A DNA stretch of 56,976 bases from an uncultured Alistipes sp. Its GTDB lineage: Bacteria; Bacteroidota; Bacteroidia; Bacteroidales; Rikenellaceae. This document shows, piece by piece, positions 26,128 through 33,848 of the stretch. The notes under the pieces are model-generated. The model made no database searches. It worked only from the letters and a program-made list of their open reading frames with translations, and was not told the DNA's origin. Position numbers and translations under genes: made by a program. The stretch lies in contig CAUDHE010000004.1 in the NCBI GenBank assembly GCA_958449275.1, forward strand, positions 1-56,976, read 5' to 3'. Within the stretch, counting starts at the first letter, position 1, and every line of letters starts with the position of its first letter.

Positions 26128-26481
26128 ATGAAAAAGAAGATTACAATTTTGGGTTGCATGGTATTGGTGGCATCGGCAACGGTTATCATGGGGTACGGGA
26201 TGTATCAAAATTCACCGACACAGAGTTTGCTTGATGCGAATGTTGAAGCATTAAGCAAGAATGAAGGAGGGTTGGATACCAGTTACATTCGAGAAGAAAA
26301 ACAATGCCGAATTTATGTCGGAGCAAAAGGGCAATTAAGGTTATTGGGTGGTAATATCCTGAAAGCGGGTGTTGATGGCTATGTTATATTTGATGGCCAT
26401 GTAATATGTGGCGGAGGCGGGAATTACGCCTGTACACCCATAGAATGCAAAGATCTATACACAGAAATATTTAATCGTTAA
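26128..26481 (+). CDS. NVEAL-family precursor peptide, module 4
   Basis: 117 residues, the longest copy, starting MKKKITILGCMVLVASATVI. The NVEAL motif is exact (NVEALS, ~39-44). The core of ~70 residues has four cysteines (KQC, VIC, YAC, IEC) and Gly-rich stretches (RLLGGNILKAGVDG, CGGGGN). A TTG two codons upstream is in frame, but the ATG is conserved in all copies. Only 9 bp separate it from the propeller gene. Confidence 0.85.
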   Translation: MKKKITILGCMVLVASATVIMGYGMYQNSPTQSLLDANVEALSKNEGGLDTSYIREEKQCRIYVGAKGQLRLLGGNILKAGVDGYVIFDGHVICGGGGNYACTPIECKDLYTEIFNR

Positions 26482-26490
26482 TATCGATTT

Positions 26491-27642
26491 ATGGAGATTA
26501 ATACAATTCTGAAATACATTTGTTCATGGTCCTTTTTGTTATTACTGTTAACATCTTGCGCCGACCTCGATTCACGGCATGAAAACATAGTGACGATAGA
26601 TGTCAATACGCATAAACCATCGCCGCTCTCGGATTTTGTTGCAGGTTGCAACGGTTATATATGCCTTGAATCGTCGGATGATTGCCTGATCGAGCAGATC
26701 GGTAAGACGATCGTTGTTAACGACACATTATACATTATGGACAAACCGCGCAGAACGGTTTTTATGTTTAATGTCGGCAGCGGGAAGTATCTGAATAAAA
26801 TATCTAAAATCGGGCGTGGCCCGGGGGAATACACCGACTTGTCGGATTTTGATGTATATGCATCGAAAATATACGCATTAAGTTACGCCGACAGAAAACT
26901 GAACGTGTATTCTTCTGACGGCAGGAACCTCGCGCGGATAAATATCCCCGATAAATACACCAAACTGAAAGTGATCGATGATGACATGGTGTGGCTGTAT
27001 GCGGAAAACAGCAATGCCGATCTGCACAATTTCGCTCTTTTGGTCATATCTACGGGCAATATCGAACAACGATTCGATCGTTTTGCGGAGGATGGCGGAT
27101 ATGTCAGAAATACCACTCCGTTTTGCGGAGAATACAACGGCGAGCTATACACGGCAAAATATTTCGACAATCGCATTTACACACTGAATCGCGATGCATA
27201 TACGGCTGTATATGATCTCGATATGCATTTACAGAATATTCCGCAAAAGGACATTGCGACGAAAACGCTTGCCGAATTATCGGAGCTGTACAGAAATCGG
27301 GAGGTTCTGCACAATATATCGCATGTATTCCGTCACGAAAACAATTTGACGGTCGTGGCGCGTTGCTTCTTCTCGGATTACGGATTCAGGGATTGTATTG
27401 TAAAATTCGATCTCGAAACACAGAGTACGAGTTTTTACAGAATCGGCGATGAGATTAATGACGATTACCCATTTTTTAACAGCTCCTATATCGTCGGATA
27501 TACGAATGATGCAATAATATCAGCCATAGACGCGTTTGCCGTCAAAAGCGTTGTCGATGCCGGAAACATATCGGATTCCCGTTTGGAAACGGTTAAGGAA
27601 GAGGACAACCCGGTTATATTGTTTCACCGACTGAACATATGA
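26491..27642 (+). CDS. 6-bladed beta-propeller lipoprotein, module 4
   Basis: 383 residues; signal with strong lipobox LLTSC (lipid cysteine 23). Family marker KIGRGPGEYTDLSDFDV (~105-121) puts it with the PF17170-type propellers of modules 1 and 2. A blade motif is DVYASKIYALSYADRKLNVY. The stop overlaps the thioredoxin-like start by four bases (ATGA). Low GC and many ATA/TTA codons set it apart from the flanking efflux genes. Confidence 0.87.
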   Translation: MEINTILKYICSWSFLLLLLTSCADLDSRHENIVTIDVNTHKPSPLSDFVAGCNGYICLESSDDCLIEQIGKTIVVNDTLYIMDKPRRTVFMFNVGSGKYLNKISKIGRGPGEYTDLSDFDVYASKIYALSYADRKLNVYSSDGRNLARINIPDKYTKLKVIDDDMVWLYAENSNADLHNFALLVISTGNIEQRFDRFAEDGGYVRNTTPFCGEYNGELYTAKYFDNRIYTLNRDAYTAVYDLDMHLQNIPQKDIATKTLAELSELYRNREVLHNISHVFRHENNLTVVARCFFSDYGFRDCIVKFDLETQSTSFYRIGDEINDDYPFFNSSYIVGYTNDAIISAIDAFAVKSVVDAGNISDSRLETVKEEDNPVILFHRLNI

Positions 27643-28196
27643 TCAAAATTATAATTATCATAATCTCAGCCTGTGTTGCCATATCGTGCAACACACCCAA
27701 AACAAAAATCGCGAAATTATTAGGTCAAGAAATATCTTTCGATGTAAAGTTGCGCATTATAGGAGACAGTACGGCCGTGCCGGATTATAAGAATGAAAAG
27801 GTAAAACTTTTAATATACTATGATTCGCTGGGATGTAATACATGTCGAATACAGAATCTGAATGATTGGAAAGTATTGATCAATGAAGCAGACGATTTAA
27901 ACGGTTTGTTAGGGATACATATTATTTTTACTCCCAGGCGTAAGGCTCCGAATGAAATTCCACGGTTGTTACGGATAGAGAATTTCCAATATCCTGTTTA
28001 TATTGATTATACAGGTGAATTTTATAATCGAAACAAGATTCTCATCGATAGATATGGGGAAGTTACTCTTCTTGATAAAAATAACAAAGTTGTATTAGTG
28101 GGCAACCCCATTTCAAACGACGCCATGTGGAATCTGTTCCAAACTACATTGGACAACATGCTGTCCCACGACGGGGTTTACGTTCCCGAAAAATAA
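27639..28196 (+). CDS. Thioredoxin-like lipoprotein, module 4
   Basis: 185 residues; signal MIKIIIIIISACVAISC (lipid cysteine 17). CxxC pair CNTC (Cys66/Cys69) after KLLIYYDSLG; later strand EVTLLDKNNKVVLVGNPIS and tail NMLSHDGVYVPEK. Its C-terminal third is closer to module 2 (NDAM-NLFQTTLDNML) than to modules 3 and 6 (NPK-NELFMKTI-NML), which suggests exchange of 3' ends between modules. Probable extracytoplasmic thiol-disulfide protein; partner unknown. Confidence 0.75.
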   Translation: MIKIIIIIISACVAISCNTPKTKIAKLLGQEISFDVKLRIIGDSTAVPDYKNEKVKLLIYYDSLGCNTCRIQNLNDWKVLINEADDLNGLLGIHIIFTPRRKAPNEIPRLLRIENFQYPVYIDYTGEFYNRNKILIDRYGEVTLLDKNNKVVLVGNPISNDAMWNLFQTTLDNMLSHDGVYVPEK

Positions 28197-28222
28197 GTCG
28201 ATTCATTTCGAACGGTAATGTG

Positions 28223-28253
28223 CCCGATCGCCGCATTTCGTGCGGCGGTCGGG
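28223..28253 (+). terminator. Module-end hairpin (after module 4)
   Basis: CCCGATCGCCGCA, loop TTTCG, TGCGGCGGTCGGG: a 13-bp stem with one wobble pair, the best-formed of the four module-end hairpins. Confidence 0.65.
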
Positions 28254-28302
28254 TATGATTGCGTTTTATAATATCTTTGATTCTCCTGCCGATCTGAAAG
28301 TA

Positions 28303-28364
28303 TGTCCGATTTGGTCATAAATTGGTGTTTTATTTGCATTTTAGGATTTAATGGCGTAACTTTA
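28303..28364 (+). promoter_or_regulatory. Module 5 promoter with conserved upstream box
   Basis: Box TGTCCGATTTGGTCATAAA (28303-28321), -33 TTTG (28333-28336), 20-base spacer, -7 TAACTTTA (28357-28364). From the -33 onward it is virtually identical to module 1. Confidence 0.7.
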
Positions 28365-28595
28365 CAGATGAACTGCAGACCGTTGTGTATCTATTTGTTG
28401 TAATCATTCGACTGCTGCTACAGCATAACCGCCTCATGATGGCAAAGCATAATTTAAAACACATTAAAAATGAAAAAGAAGATTACAATTTTGGTTTGCA
28501 TGGTATTGGTGGCATCTGCCGCTGCCGTTACGGGGTACAGGATGTACTTGAATTCACAAATGTCTGATTTGATGAGAGCAAATTTGGAGGCATTG
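28333..28595 (+). repeat. Promoter-leader-NVEAL 5' block, copy in module 5
   Basis: Partner of 18829-19091, 9,504 bp away, with one mismatch in 263 bp. Upstream of the -33 and downstream of the NVEAL motif the two modules differ, so the identical tract marks a recent recombination or gene-conversion segment. Confidence 0.85.
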
Positions 28596-28775
28596 ACACA
28601 GTACGAATCGAGTACAACACCGATAGGCACATGTTATGAATTCTTTGATTACATGGCAGGGGCACAATTGGTTTATTGTAAGCACGGTGGAAATTGTACG
28701 ACGTTGAGAAACGCTTGTATTCCGTATGACAAGAATTACAGAACAACTAAATTATGTTATCAGTTAGTTTATTGA
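28470..28775 (+). CDS. NVEAL-family precursor peptide, module 5
   Basis: 101 residues. Residues 1-42 equal those of module 1 (MKKKITILVCMVLVASAAAV through NLEAL). The core is unrelated and carries five cysteines (GTC, VYC, GNC, NAC, KLC) with several Tyr/Phe residues. The stop is followed after one base by the propeller start. This pair with module 1 is the clearest case in the window of one leader carrying two different cores. Confidence 0.87.
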   Translation: MKKKITILVCMVLVASAAAVTGYRMYLNSQMSDLMRANLEALTQYESSTTPIGTCYEFFDYMAGAQLVYCKHGGNCTTLRNACIPYDKNYRTTKLCYQLVY

Positions 28776-28776
28776 T

Positions 28777-29832
28777 ATGAAACGTATAGCTTATGTGTTA
28801 TTCTCCGTCATATTGATCTCTTGCGGCCGCGACGGAGTATTCAAAGGCGAGTTTCGACGTATTGCGGCGAATTCTGCCATAGCCATAAAATGCGACAGCA
28901 TGCCCTGCGACATAATCGGAGCGGTAGACGGATTTGCGGCTGATTCATTTTATGTATGTTATACGATGCGGCATCCGAAGCATCGCATAGTCATATGCGA
29001 CCGTGCAACAATGGATCCGATAGCGACCGTAGCTCATGTGGGTAACGGTCCCAATGAATACGGATTCGTAAATTTGTATGGCCGAATCTCGAAAGATGCC
29101 GACGGCATCAAGGTGTGGCTGTTGGCTGCAGATAAGGAACAGGCTTCCAAAATCAATCTTTCCGCGTGCTGTCGCGAAAAGCGTACCGTGGTCGATACGA
29201 CCATAATGCTGCGTGACCACAAGAGGTCGCATGGAGGAGAGTTGGATGGCAACATAGTTGTTTTCGACGTGCTTAACGACTCGTTGGCGCTTTGCGAGAG
29301 CGTATGTCCCGACGGGACACAACGCAGAATGGTTTATGATTACAGGAACCGAAAAACGGTTTACGATTACAACGATCTGTATGCTCCGATACGGCGTCCG
29401 ATGCTTAACGGCGGCATAACGGTTGTCGACCGCAATTTACAAAAAACGGTTACCGCCATGCCGTTATTCAATCAGATAAATGTGTGCGACATAGACGGCC
29501 GCAATGCCTTTGTTATTTCAGATGCAAAGTATCCTAAATCGCTGAAAGAGCTGGTGCATTTGGACGACATGGCGCTTATGGATCGCATGTTTGATTCTGG
29601 ACTGTTGCCGTCGGGGATTGCCGTGACCGAAAACCGTATTGTGGCATACTATCTCGACCGTGCGCATGACGCTTCGGAACTGAGGGTGCTGAATTGGGAT
29701 GGAGATTTGCTTTACACGCTGCGACCCGACAAAACGTTTCAGAATATATCGATCTCCGATGAAGGAATACTTTACGGATTCGTAAACGATACTGAAATTC
29801 GCAGAGCCGATATCGGCAAATATTTGAAATAG
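28777..29832 (+). CDS. TolB-like 6-bladed beta-propeller lipoprotein, module 5
   Basis: 351 residues; lipobox VILISC (lipid cysteine 16). Markers of the BF3164-type subfamily: CYTMRHPKHRIVICDRATM, HVGNGPNEYGFVNLYG and LNWDGDLLYTLRP. It is the shortest propeller of the set but appears complete. No thioredoxin-like gene follows; after 85 bp the promoter box of module 6 begins. Module 5 would therefore depend on a partner from another module, if such a partner is needed. Confidence 0.85.
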   Translation: MKRIAYVLFSVILISCGRDGVFKGEFRRIAANSAIAIKCDSMPCDIIGAVDGFAADSFYVCYTMRHPKHRIVICDRATMDPIATVAHVGNGPNEYGFVNLYGRISKDADGIKVWLLAADKEQASKINLSACCREKRTVVDTTIMLRDHKRSHGGELDGNIVVFDVLNDSLALCESVCPDGTQRRMVYDYRNRKTVYDYNDLYAPIRRPMLNGGITVVDRNLQKTVTAMPLFNQINVCDIDGRNAFVISDAKYPKSLKELVHLDDMALMDRMFDSGLLPSGIAVTENRIVAYYLDRAHDASELRVLNWDGDLLYTLRPDKTFQNISISDEGILYGFVNDTEIRRADIGKYLK

Positions 29833-29918
29833 TATCTTTTACGAAATTATAAGATGGGGATGTGGTTTTTCGAACCGCAATAAATTATGAAAATAGTTTG
29901 TCGCCGACTCCGAATGTG

Positions 29919-29980
29919 TGTCCGATTTGGTCATAAATTGATGATTTATTTGCATTTTAGGATTTAATGGCATAACTTTA
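29919..29980 (+). promoter_or_regulatory. Module 6 promoter with conserved upstream box
   Basis: Box TGTCCGATTTGGTCATAAA (29919-29937), -33 TTTG (29949-29952), 20-base spacer, -7 TAACTTTA (29973-29980). Confidence 0.7.
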
Positions 29981-30086
29981 CGCATGAACTGCCGGGCTGT
30001 TGCTTATCTGATTTATTGTAATCATTCGACCGCCGCTACAGCATGACCGCCTCATGATGGCAAAGCATAATTCAAAAAAACTACTA

Positions 30087-30383
30087 ATGAAAAAGAAAAT
30101 TACAATTTTGGGTTGCATGACACTGATGGTGTCGGCCGCTGTCGTTACGGGGTACAAGATGTACATAAATTCCGACATGGAGCATATGATTCTGAATGCC
30201 AATTTGGAGGCATTGTCGGAACCTGAGGGTGTAGCATTGAAAGATTGTGGTGTTAGAGGTTTTGATGGAGATTCTATGCATATTGAAGAATGTGATCGTG
30301 GAACATCCGAAAATTATGCTGTTCCATGCGGATCGGTTGTCTATATGAGTGTTGTGGCCAAAGCGAAATGCCTGCCCAAATAA
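30087..30383 (+). CDS. NVEAL-family precursor peptide, module 6
   Basis: 98 residues from the conserved ATG (MKKKITILGCMTLMVSAAVV); the in-frame ATG at 30054 is not conserved as a start. NVEAL motif NLEALS (~43-48) followed by EPEG. The core of ~50 residues has four cysteines (KDC, EEC, VPC, AKC) and is acidic in its first half. 67 bp separate it from the propeller gene. Confidence 0.85.
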   Translation: MKKKITILGCMTLMVSAAVVTGYKMYINSDMEHMILNANLEALSEPEGVALKDCGVRGFDGDSMHIEECDRGTSENYAVPCGSVVYMSVVAKAKCLPK

Positions 30384-30450
30384 ATTCGATCATCAAGGCA
30401 GCACTTTGAATAATTTATTTTCATAGTGCTGCTTAACGCTCCCTTACTTT

Positions 30451-31545
30451 ATGAAGATTTACAGACTGCTATACGCGATCATACTGCTTACGTCATGTTC
30501 CGGCGGAGGGTCGAGTTATTATTTTCTGCGCGAGAAACCCGTTGCAGTTCACGACCGCAACGAGATAAGAAAAGCGAAGTTGATACGCGAAATCGCACGA
30601 TCCGAGGAATATGACATAATGAGTTTCGAGGTATATGATTCTCTGTGTATAATATACTCTAATTTGCACCCTGAAGGATTCTTTTCGATCATGAATCTGA
30701 ATACCGAAGAGGAGATAGGGTTGTTCTGTCGAAAGGGGCGCGGTCCTAATGAAAGTCTTTCTTTAATGCCGAATCTTAATTTTAAGAAAAACGAAAAAGA
30801 AGAAGTTACGTCCGATATCATAGACTGGCATAACGACAGAATGTTTTCGTGGAACATCACCCGCTCGATCGAAGAGGGCAGGACCATTTATGACACCGTA
30901 AAACACGTTGCGTGGACTGATATGTCGGTCGGAGCATTCCGATTTTACGAGCCGATGGATGACACCAAATATCTCGCCGTGACCTACCCGGTAGGTTTCA
31001 GTTCCCTGCATCAGGTGGCAGCACCCCGCTATTGGATAAGATCGTCGGTCGACAACTCGCTGATAAGGGAATACGAAATATTCAAAGACACGCTGCAAAC
31101 CGTGGAACAATCGTTCAATTGGTTCGAAGAATCCTTCTTCTCCGGATCGTATTGCATGAAGCCCGACCGATCGAAACTGGCTATGGCGATGTCTTCGTAT
31201 CCGCAACTGAATATCATAGACCTTGCGGACGGAACATTGAGATGCTACAAACTGAAAGACCGTGAGGCGTCGATGAAGGTCAGGGTATATTTTTACGCCG
31301 ATGTGCATTGCGACGATGAATATATATATGCACTATATGATGACGTGGACATAACGCCGAATCAAGACTACACGCTGAATGTAGACTATGATAAACCGGT
31401 CTATATACATAAGTACGACTGGGACGGGAATTTGGTATGCAAATACGAACTGGACGGATACTATAACAAAATGGCTGTTAATAACGGACTGTTCTATCTG
31501 GCAACTCATGCCACGGGAAGAATGAAAATTTTCGAGTTGCAATAA
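30451..31545 (+). CDS. TolB-like 6-bladed beta-propeller lipoprotein, module 6
   Basis: 364 residues; lipobox ILLTSC (lipid cysteine 16). Closely related to the module 3 propeller along its length: FCRKGRGPNESLSLMP, WNITRSIEEGRTIYDTV, SSYPQLNIIDLADGTLRCY and KYDWDGNLVCKYEL. It has the same length (364) as the module 3 protein. It lies three bases before the thioredoxin-like gene, so the two are coupled. Confidence 0.87.
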   Translation: MKIYRLLYAIILLTSCSGGGSSYYFLREKPVAVHDRNEIRKAKLIREIARSEEYDIMSFEVYDSLCIIYSNLHPEGFFSIMNLNTEEEIGLFCRKGRGPNESLSLMPNLNFKKNEKEEVTSDIIDWHNDRMFSWNITRSIEEGRTIYDTVKHVAWTDMSVGAFRFYEPMDDTKYLAVTYPVGFSSLHQVAAPRYWIRSSVDNSLIREYEIFKDTLQTVEQSFNWFEESFFSGSYCMKPDRSKLAMAMSSYPQLNIIDLADGTLRCYKLKDREASMKVRVYFYADVHCDDEYIYALYDDVDITPNQDYTLNVDYDKPVYIHKYDWDGNLVCKYELDGYYNKMAVNNGLFYLATHATGRMKIFELQ

Positions 31546-31548
31546 ATT

Positions 31549-32118
31549 ATGAAAAGACTGTTGTTGCTGACCGCAATCGCGATAATGAGCGGATGCGCGA
31601 ATAGGACGCGAAGCGATTTGGGCGATGTTCTCGGATCGAATATATATATTCCCCAAGATATGAGTTATATCGCAGGAATGAATGGCGACACCATACATGA
31701 AACGCAGATCAAATTGATTCAATGTTATACGTCCGAGGATTGCAGCACATGCAAAGTCGCATCGCTGGATAGTTGGCTTCAATATCGAGGGTTGTACAAT
31801 GAATTCGATTTCGGGTTATATATCATTCTCAGACCGCTGGCCGACAAGCAAAAGACCGAAGAACAAATTGAGGTTCTGAAGCGTCAGCTGGACGGTGAAA
31901 TGTTGAAATACAGTATTTACATAGACAATAACGACAGCTATGCCGTGCGTAACAAAACTGTTGCCGACAACCCGCTGTTCGGCACGCTATTGCTCGATAA
32001 GAATAACAATGTCGTTATGGTGGGAAATCCGGTGTCTAATCCCAAGGTCAACGAACTTTTCATGAAAACGATCGTCAACATGCTGTCCCACGACGGGATT
32101 TACGTTCCCGAAAAATAA
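31549..32118 (+). CDS. Thioredoxin-like lipoprotein, module 6
   Basis: 189 residues; lipid cysteine 16 (IAIMSGCANR). CxxC pair CSTC (Cys65/Cys68) after KLIQCYTSED; a third cysteine sits six residues before it. Strand TLLLDKNNNVVMVGNPVS, then ELFMKTIVNMLSHDGIYVPEK-type end (quoted tail NMLSHDGIYVPEK). It is nearest to the module 3 protein. Probable extracytoplasmic redox protein. Confidence 0.75.
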   Translation: MKRLLLLTAIAIMSGCANRTRSDLGDVLGSNIYIPQDMSYIAGMNGDTIHETQIKLIQCYTSEDCSTCKVASLDSWLQYRGLYNEFDFGLYIILRPLADKQKTEEQIEVLKRQLDGEMLKYSIYIDNNDSYAVRNKTVADNPLFGTLLLDKNNNVVMVGNPVSNPKVNELFMKTIVNMLSHDGIYVPEK

Positions 32119-32143
32119 ATCGATTCATTTCGAACAGCACGTG

Positions 32144-32174
32144 CCCGATCGACGAGTTTTGTGCGGCGGTCGGG
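32144..32174 (+). terminator. Module-end hairpin (after module 6)
   Basis: CCCGATCG ... CGGTCGGG with a less regular interior; the same element as after modules 2, 3 and 4. Confidence 0.5.
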
Positions 32175-32239
32175 TGCGATTATGTTGTGAAACCCCGTGC
32201 GATTCCTGATTGATCCTGCCATTGTCTAATCCGAATGTG

Positions 32240-32301
32240 TGTCCGATTCGGCTACAAACCGGTGATTTATTTGCATTTCCGAGTTTAATGTCGTAACTTT
32301 A
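32240..32301 (+). promoter_or_regulatory. Module 7 promoter, divergent box
   Basis: Box TGTCCGATTCGGCTACAAA (32240-32258), -33 TTTG (32270-32273), 20-base spacer, -7 TAACTTTA (32294-32301). The leader after it differs from the other modules until the last bases before the ATG, which resemble module 4. Confidence 0.65.
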
Positions 32302-32417
32302 CATGTGAACAGCCGAATGTAATAATACTGCGCATCTGATTTTATAATAATCATTTGTTACCCGTGACTGCATAACAGCCGACATTTGTCGAAATATAAT
32401 TTAAAAAACAATTGAAA

Positions 32418-32735
32418 ATGAAAAAGAAAATTGCAATTTTGGTTTGCGCGACACTGATGGTGTCGGCGTCCGCATTCATGGGCTACAAGGCGTATCGTAA
32501 TCTCACTACGCCAAATTTCCTAAACGCGAATATCGAGGCTTTGGCCAATACCGAAGCGGATGTAACGCTTGTAAATTGCTACGACAGCAAATCAATAGTG
32601 GCGAATAATAGTTCAGCTGAAAAATTTTCAATATGCCCTGAAGGTACAACCGATTACAAAGTGGGCAAATGCACCGAAATACGAGGAAAAAAGAATCTGT
32701 TTGCGTCAGTTGCCGGAAAATGTATTGATAAATAA
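32418..32735 (+). CDS. NVEAL-family precursor peptide, module 7
   Basis: 105 residues from the conserved ATG (MKKKIAILVCATLMVSASAF). NVEAL motif NIEALA (~41-46), followed by NTE. The core of ~58 residues has four cysteines (VNC, SIC, GKC, GKC) and ends in a basic, Gly/Ser-containing segment (KNLFASVAGKCIDK). The leader is the most diverged of the six, in line with its place at the end of the array. Confidence 0.85.
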   Translation: MKKKIAILVCATLMVSASAFMGYKAYRNLTTPNFLNANIEALANTEADVTLVNCYDSKSIVANNSSAEKFSICPEGTTDYKVGKCTEIRGKKNLFASVAGKCIDK

Positions 32736-32750
32736 TACAATTTATTGAGT

Positions 32751-33848
32751 ATGCATAAAATAATAGCAGCGATGGTTCTGATTGCATTATCAGGCTGCGC
32801 AAAAGACAATAGATGTCTGAATGGTCCCGTCAAGGAGTATGAAACATTCGCCATGGAGAAGGAGGTTGAATGTACGGTTGTTCCGATCGAGGACAAGCAT
32901 TTGTGTTACGGTATAATGAACGTGTGCGATTCGTTGCTGATATTCAGCAATAACGATTTTTCGGACAAATTAATGCGTGTTTTAAATCTTAATACGGGCA
33001 AAGAGATTGCAGCCTTGTGCCCTAAAGGACGTAGCAGTAACACCTACGAAGAGGCTCGGCATTACGGCCAGTTCGAGAAGTCGGACGGAGCGATAAAGTT
33101 GTGGGTGCACAACTCGCTCAAAAGCATCGACCTCGTAAACCTTACGGAGTCTATTGCCACGGGGCAGACCGTGTACGAAAAGAGCGTAAAGGTGCCCGAA
33201 CTCGATTTGTGCCACACTCGCTTCGGATTCGGACAGCTATACAACATAGGTGAAGACAAATTTCTGTGCGATATATTGTGCCACTACAAGCACTCATACG
33301 ACAAAGAGTATATACCCAACTACATGGCGGTGTATGACAGCAGTTTCAAAAATGAAATAGCGCAATACAAGTTATACAGAAGAGGTGTCATCAATCCGTA
33401 TTACGACTCACACGATCATCCTTTTGCATACTACCAAGCATCTTATACCATTTCTCCTGATAAAAAACATATCGCATGGGGAATGTATAATGCCGACATG
33501 ATGAACACTCTGAATCTGGAGACCGGAAAAGTGACGGGGGCACACAATATTCAGGGATACAGTATCGCAGACCTTGAGAACGCGTTGACAGAAGAAAAAG
33601 TATTTTATACATCAATATGCTGCGATAACGAACATGTTTATGCTATTTACTTGGGGCACTTGAATCCGGAAGAAGTCTATTATAAATACAGCGACCGCAT
33701 CACGGTGTTCGATTGGGAGGGAAATCCCGTATGTCTTATGAAGCTGCCGGTCAGTGTAAACGAGATCACAATGGATGCCGGATCGTCGACAATCTATGCG
33801 ATAAGCGATATCGACGAGACCATTTACAAAATAGATGCGAGTATATGA
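32751..33848 (+). CDS. TolB-like 6-bladed beta-propeller lipoprotein, module 7
   Basis: 365 residues from the ATG at 32751 (MHKIIAAMVLIALSGC, lipid cysteine 16); an upstream in-frame TTG is ignored. BF3164-type markers: LCPKGRSSNTYEEARHYG, MMNTLNLETGKVTG and VFDWEGNPVCLMKL. The acidic residue of the GxxxxE marker is shifted, so it is a diverged member. The stop overlaps the next start by four bases (ATGA). Confidence 0.85.
   Translation: MHKIIAAMVLIALSGCAKDNRCLNGPVKEYETFAMEKEVECTVVPIEDKHLCYGIMNVCDSLLIFSNNDFSDKLMRVLNLNTGKEIAALCPKGRSSNTYEEARHYGQFEKSDGAIKLWVHNSLKSIDLVNLTESIATGQTVYEKSVKVPELDLCHTRFGFGQLYNIGEDKFLCDILCHYKHSYDKEYIPNYMAVYDSSFKNEIAQYKLYRRGVINPYYDSHDHPFAYYQASYTISPDKKHIAWGMYNADMMNTLNLETGKVTGAHNIQGYSIADLENALTEEKVFYTSICCDNEHVYAIYLGHLNPEEVYYKYSDRITVFDWEGNPVCLMKLPVSVNEITMDAGSSTIYAISDIDETIYKIDASI

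Noticed and set aside
18966..32735. NVEAL peptides as lipoproteins because of a cysteine in the hydrophobic segment.
   Set aside because: The residue before the cysteine is Val or Gly within ITILVC/ITILGC. The position is too early, the hydrophobic segment continues after it, and the conserved motif lies downstream.
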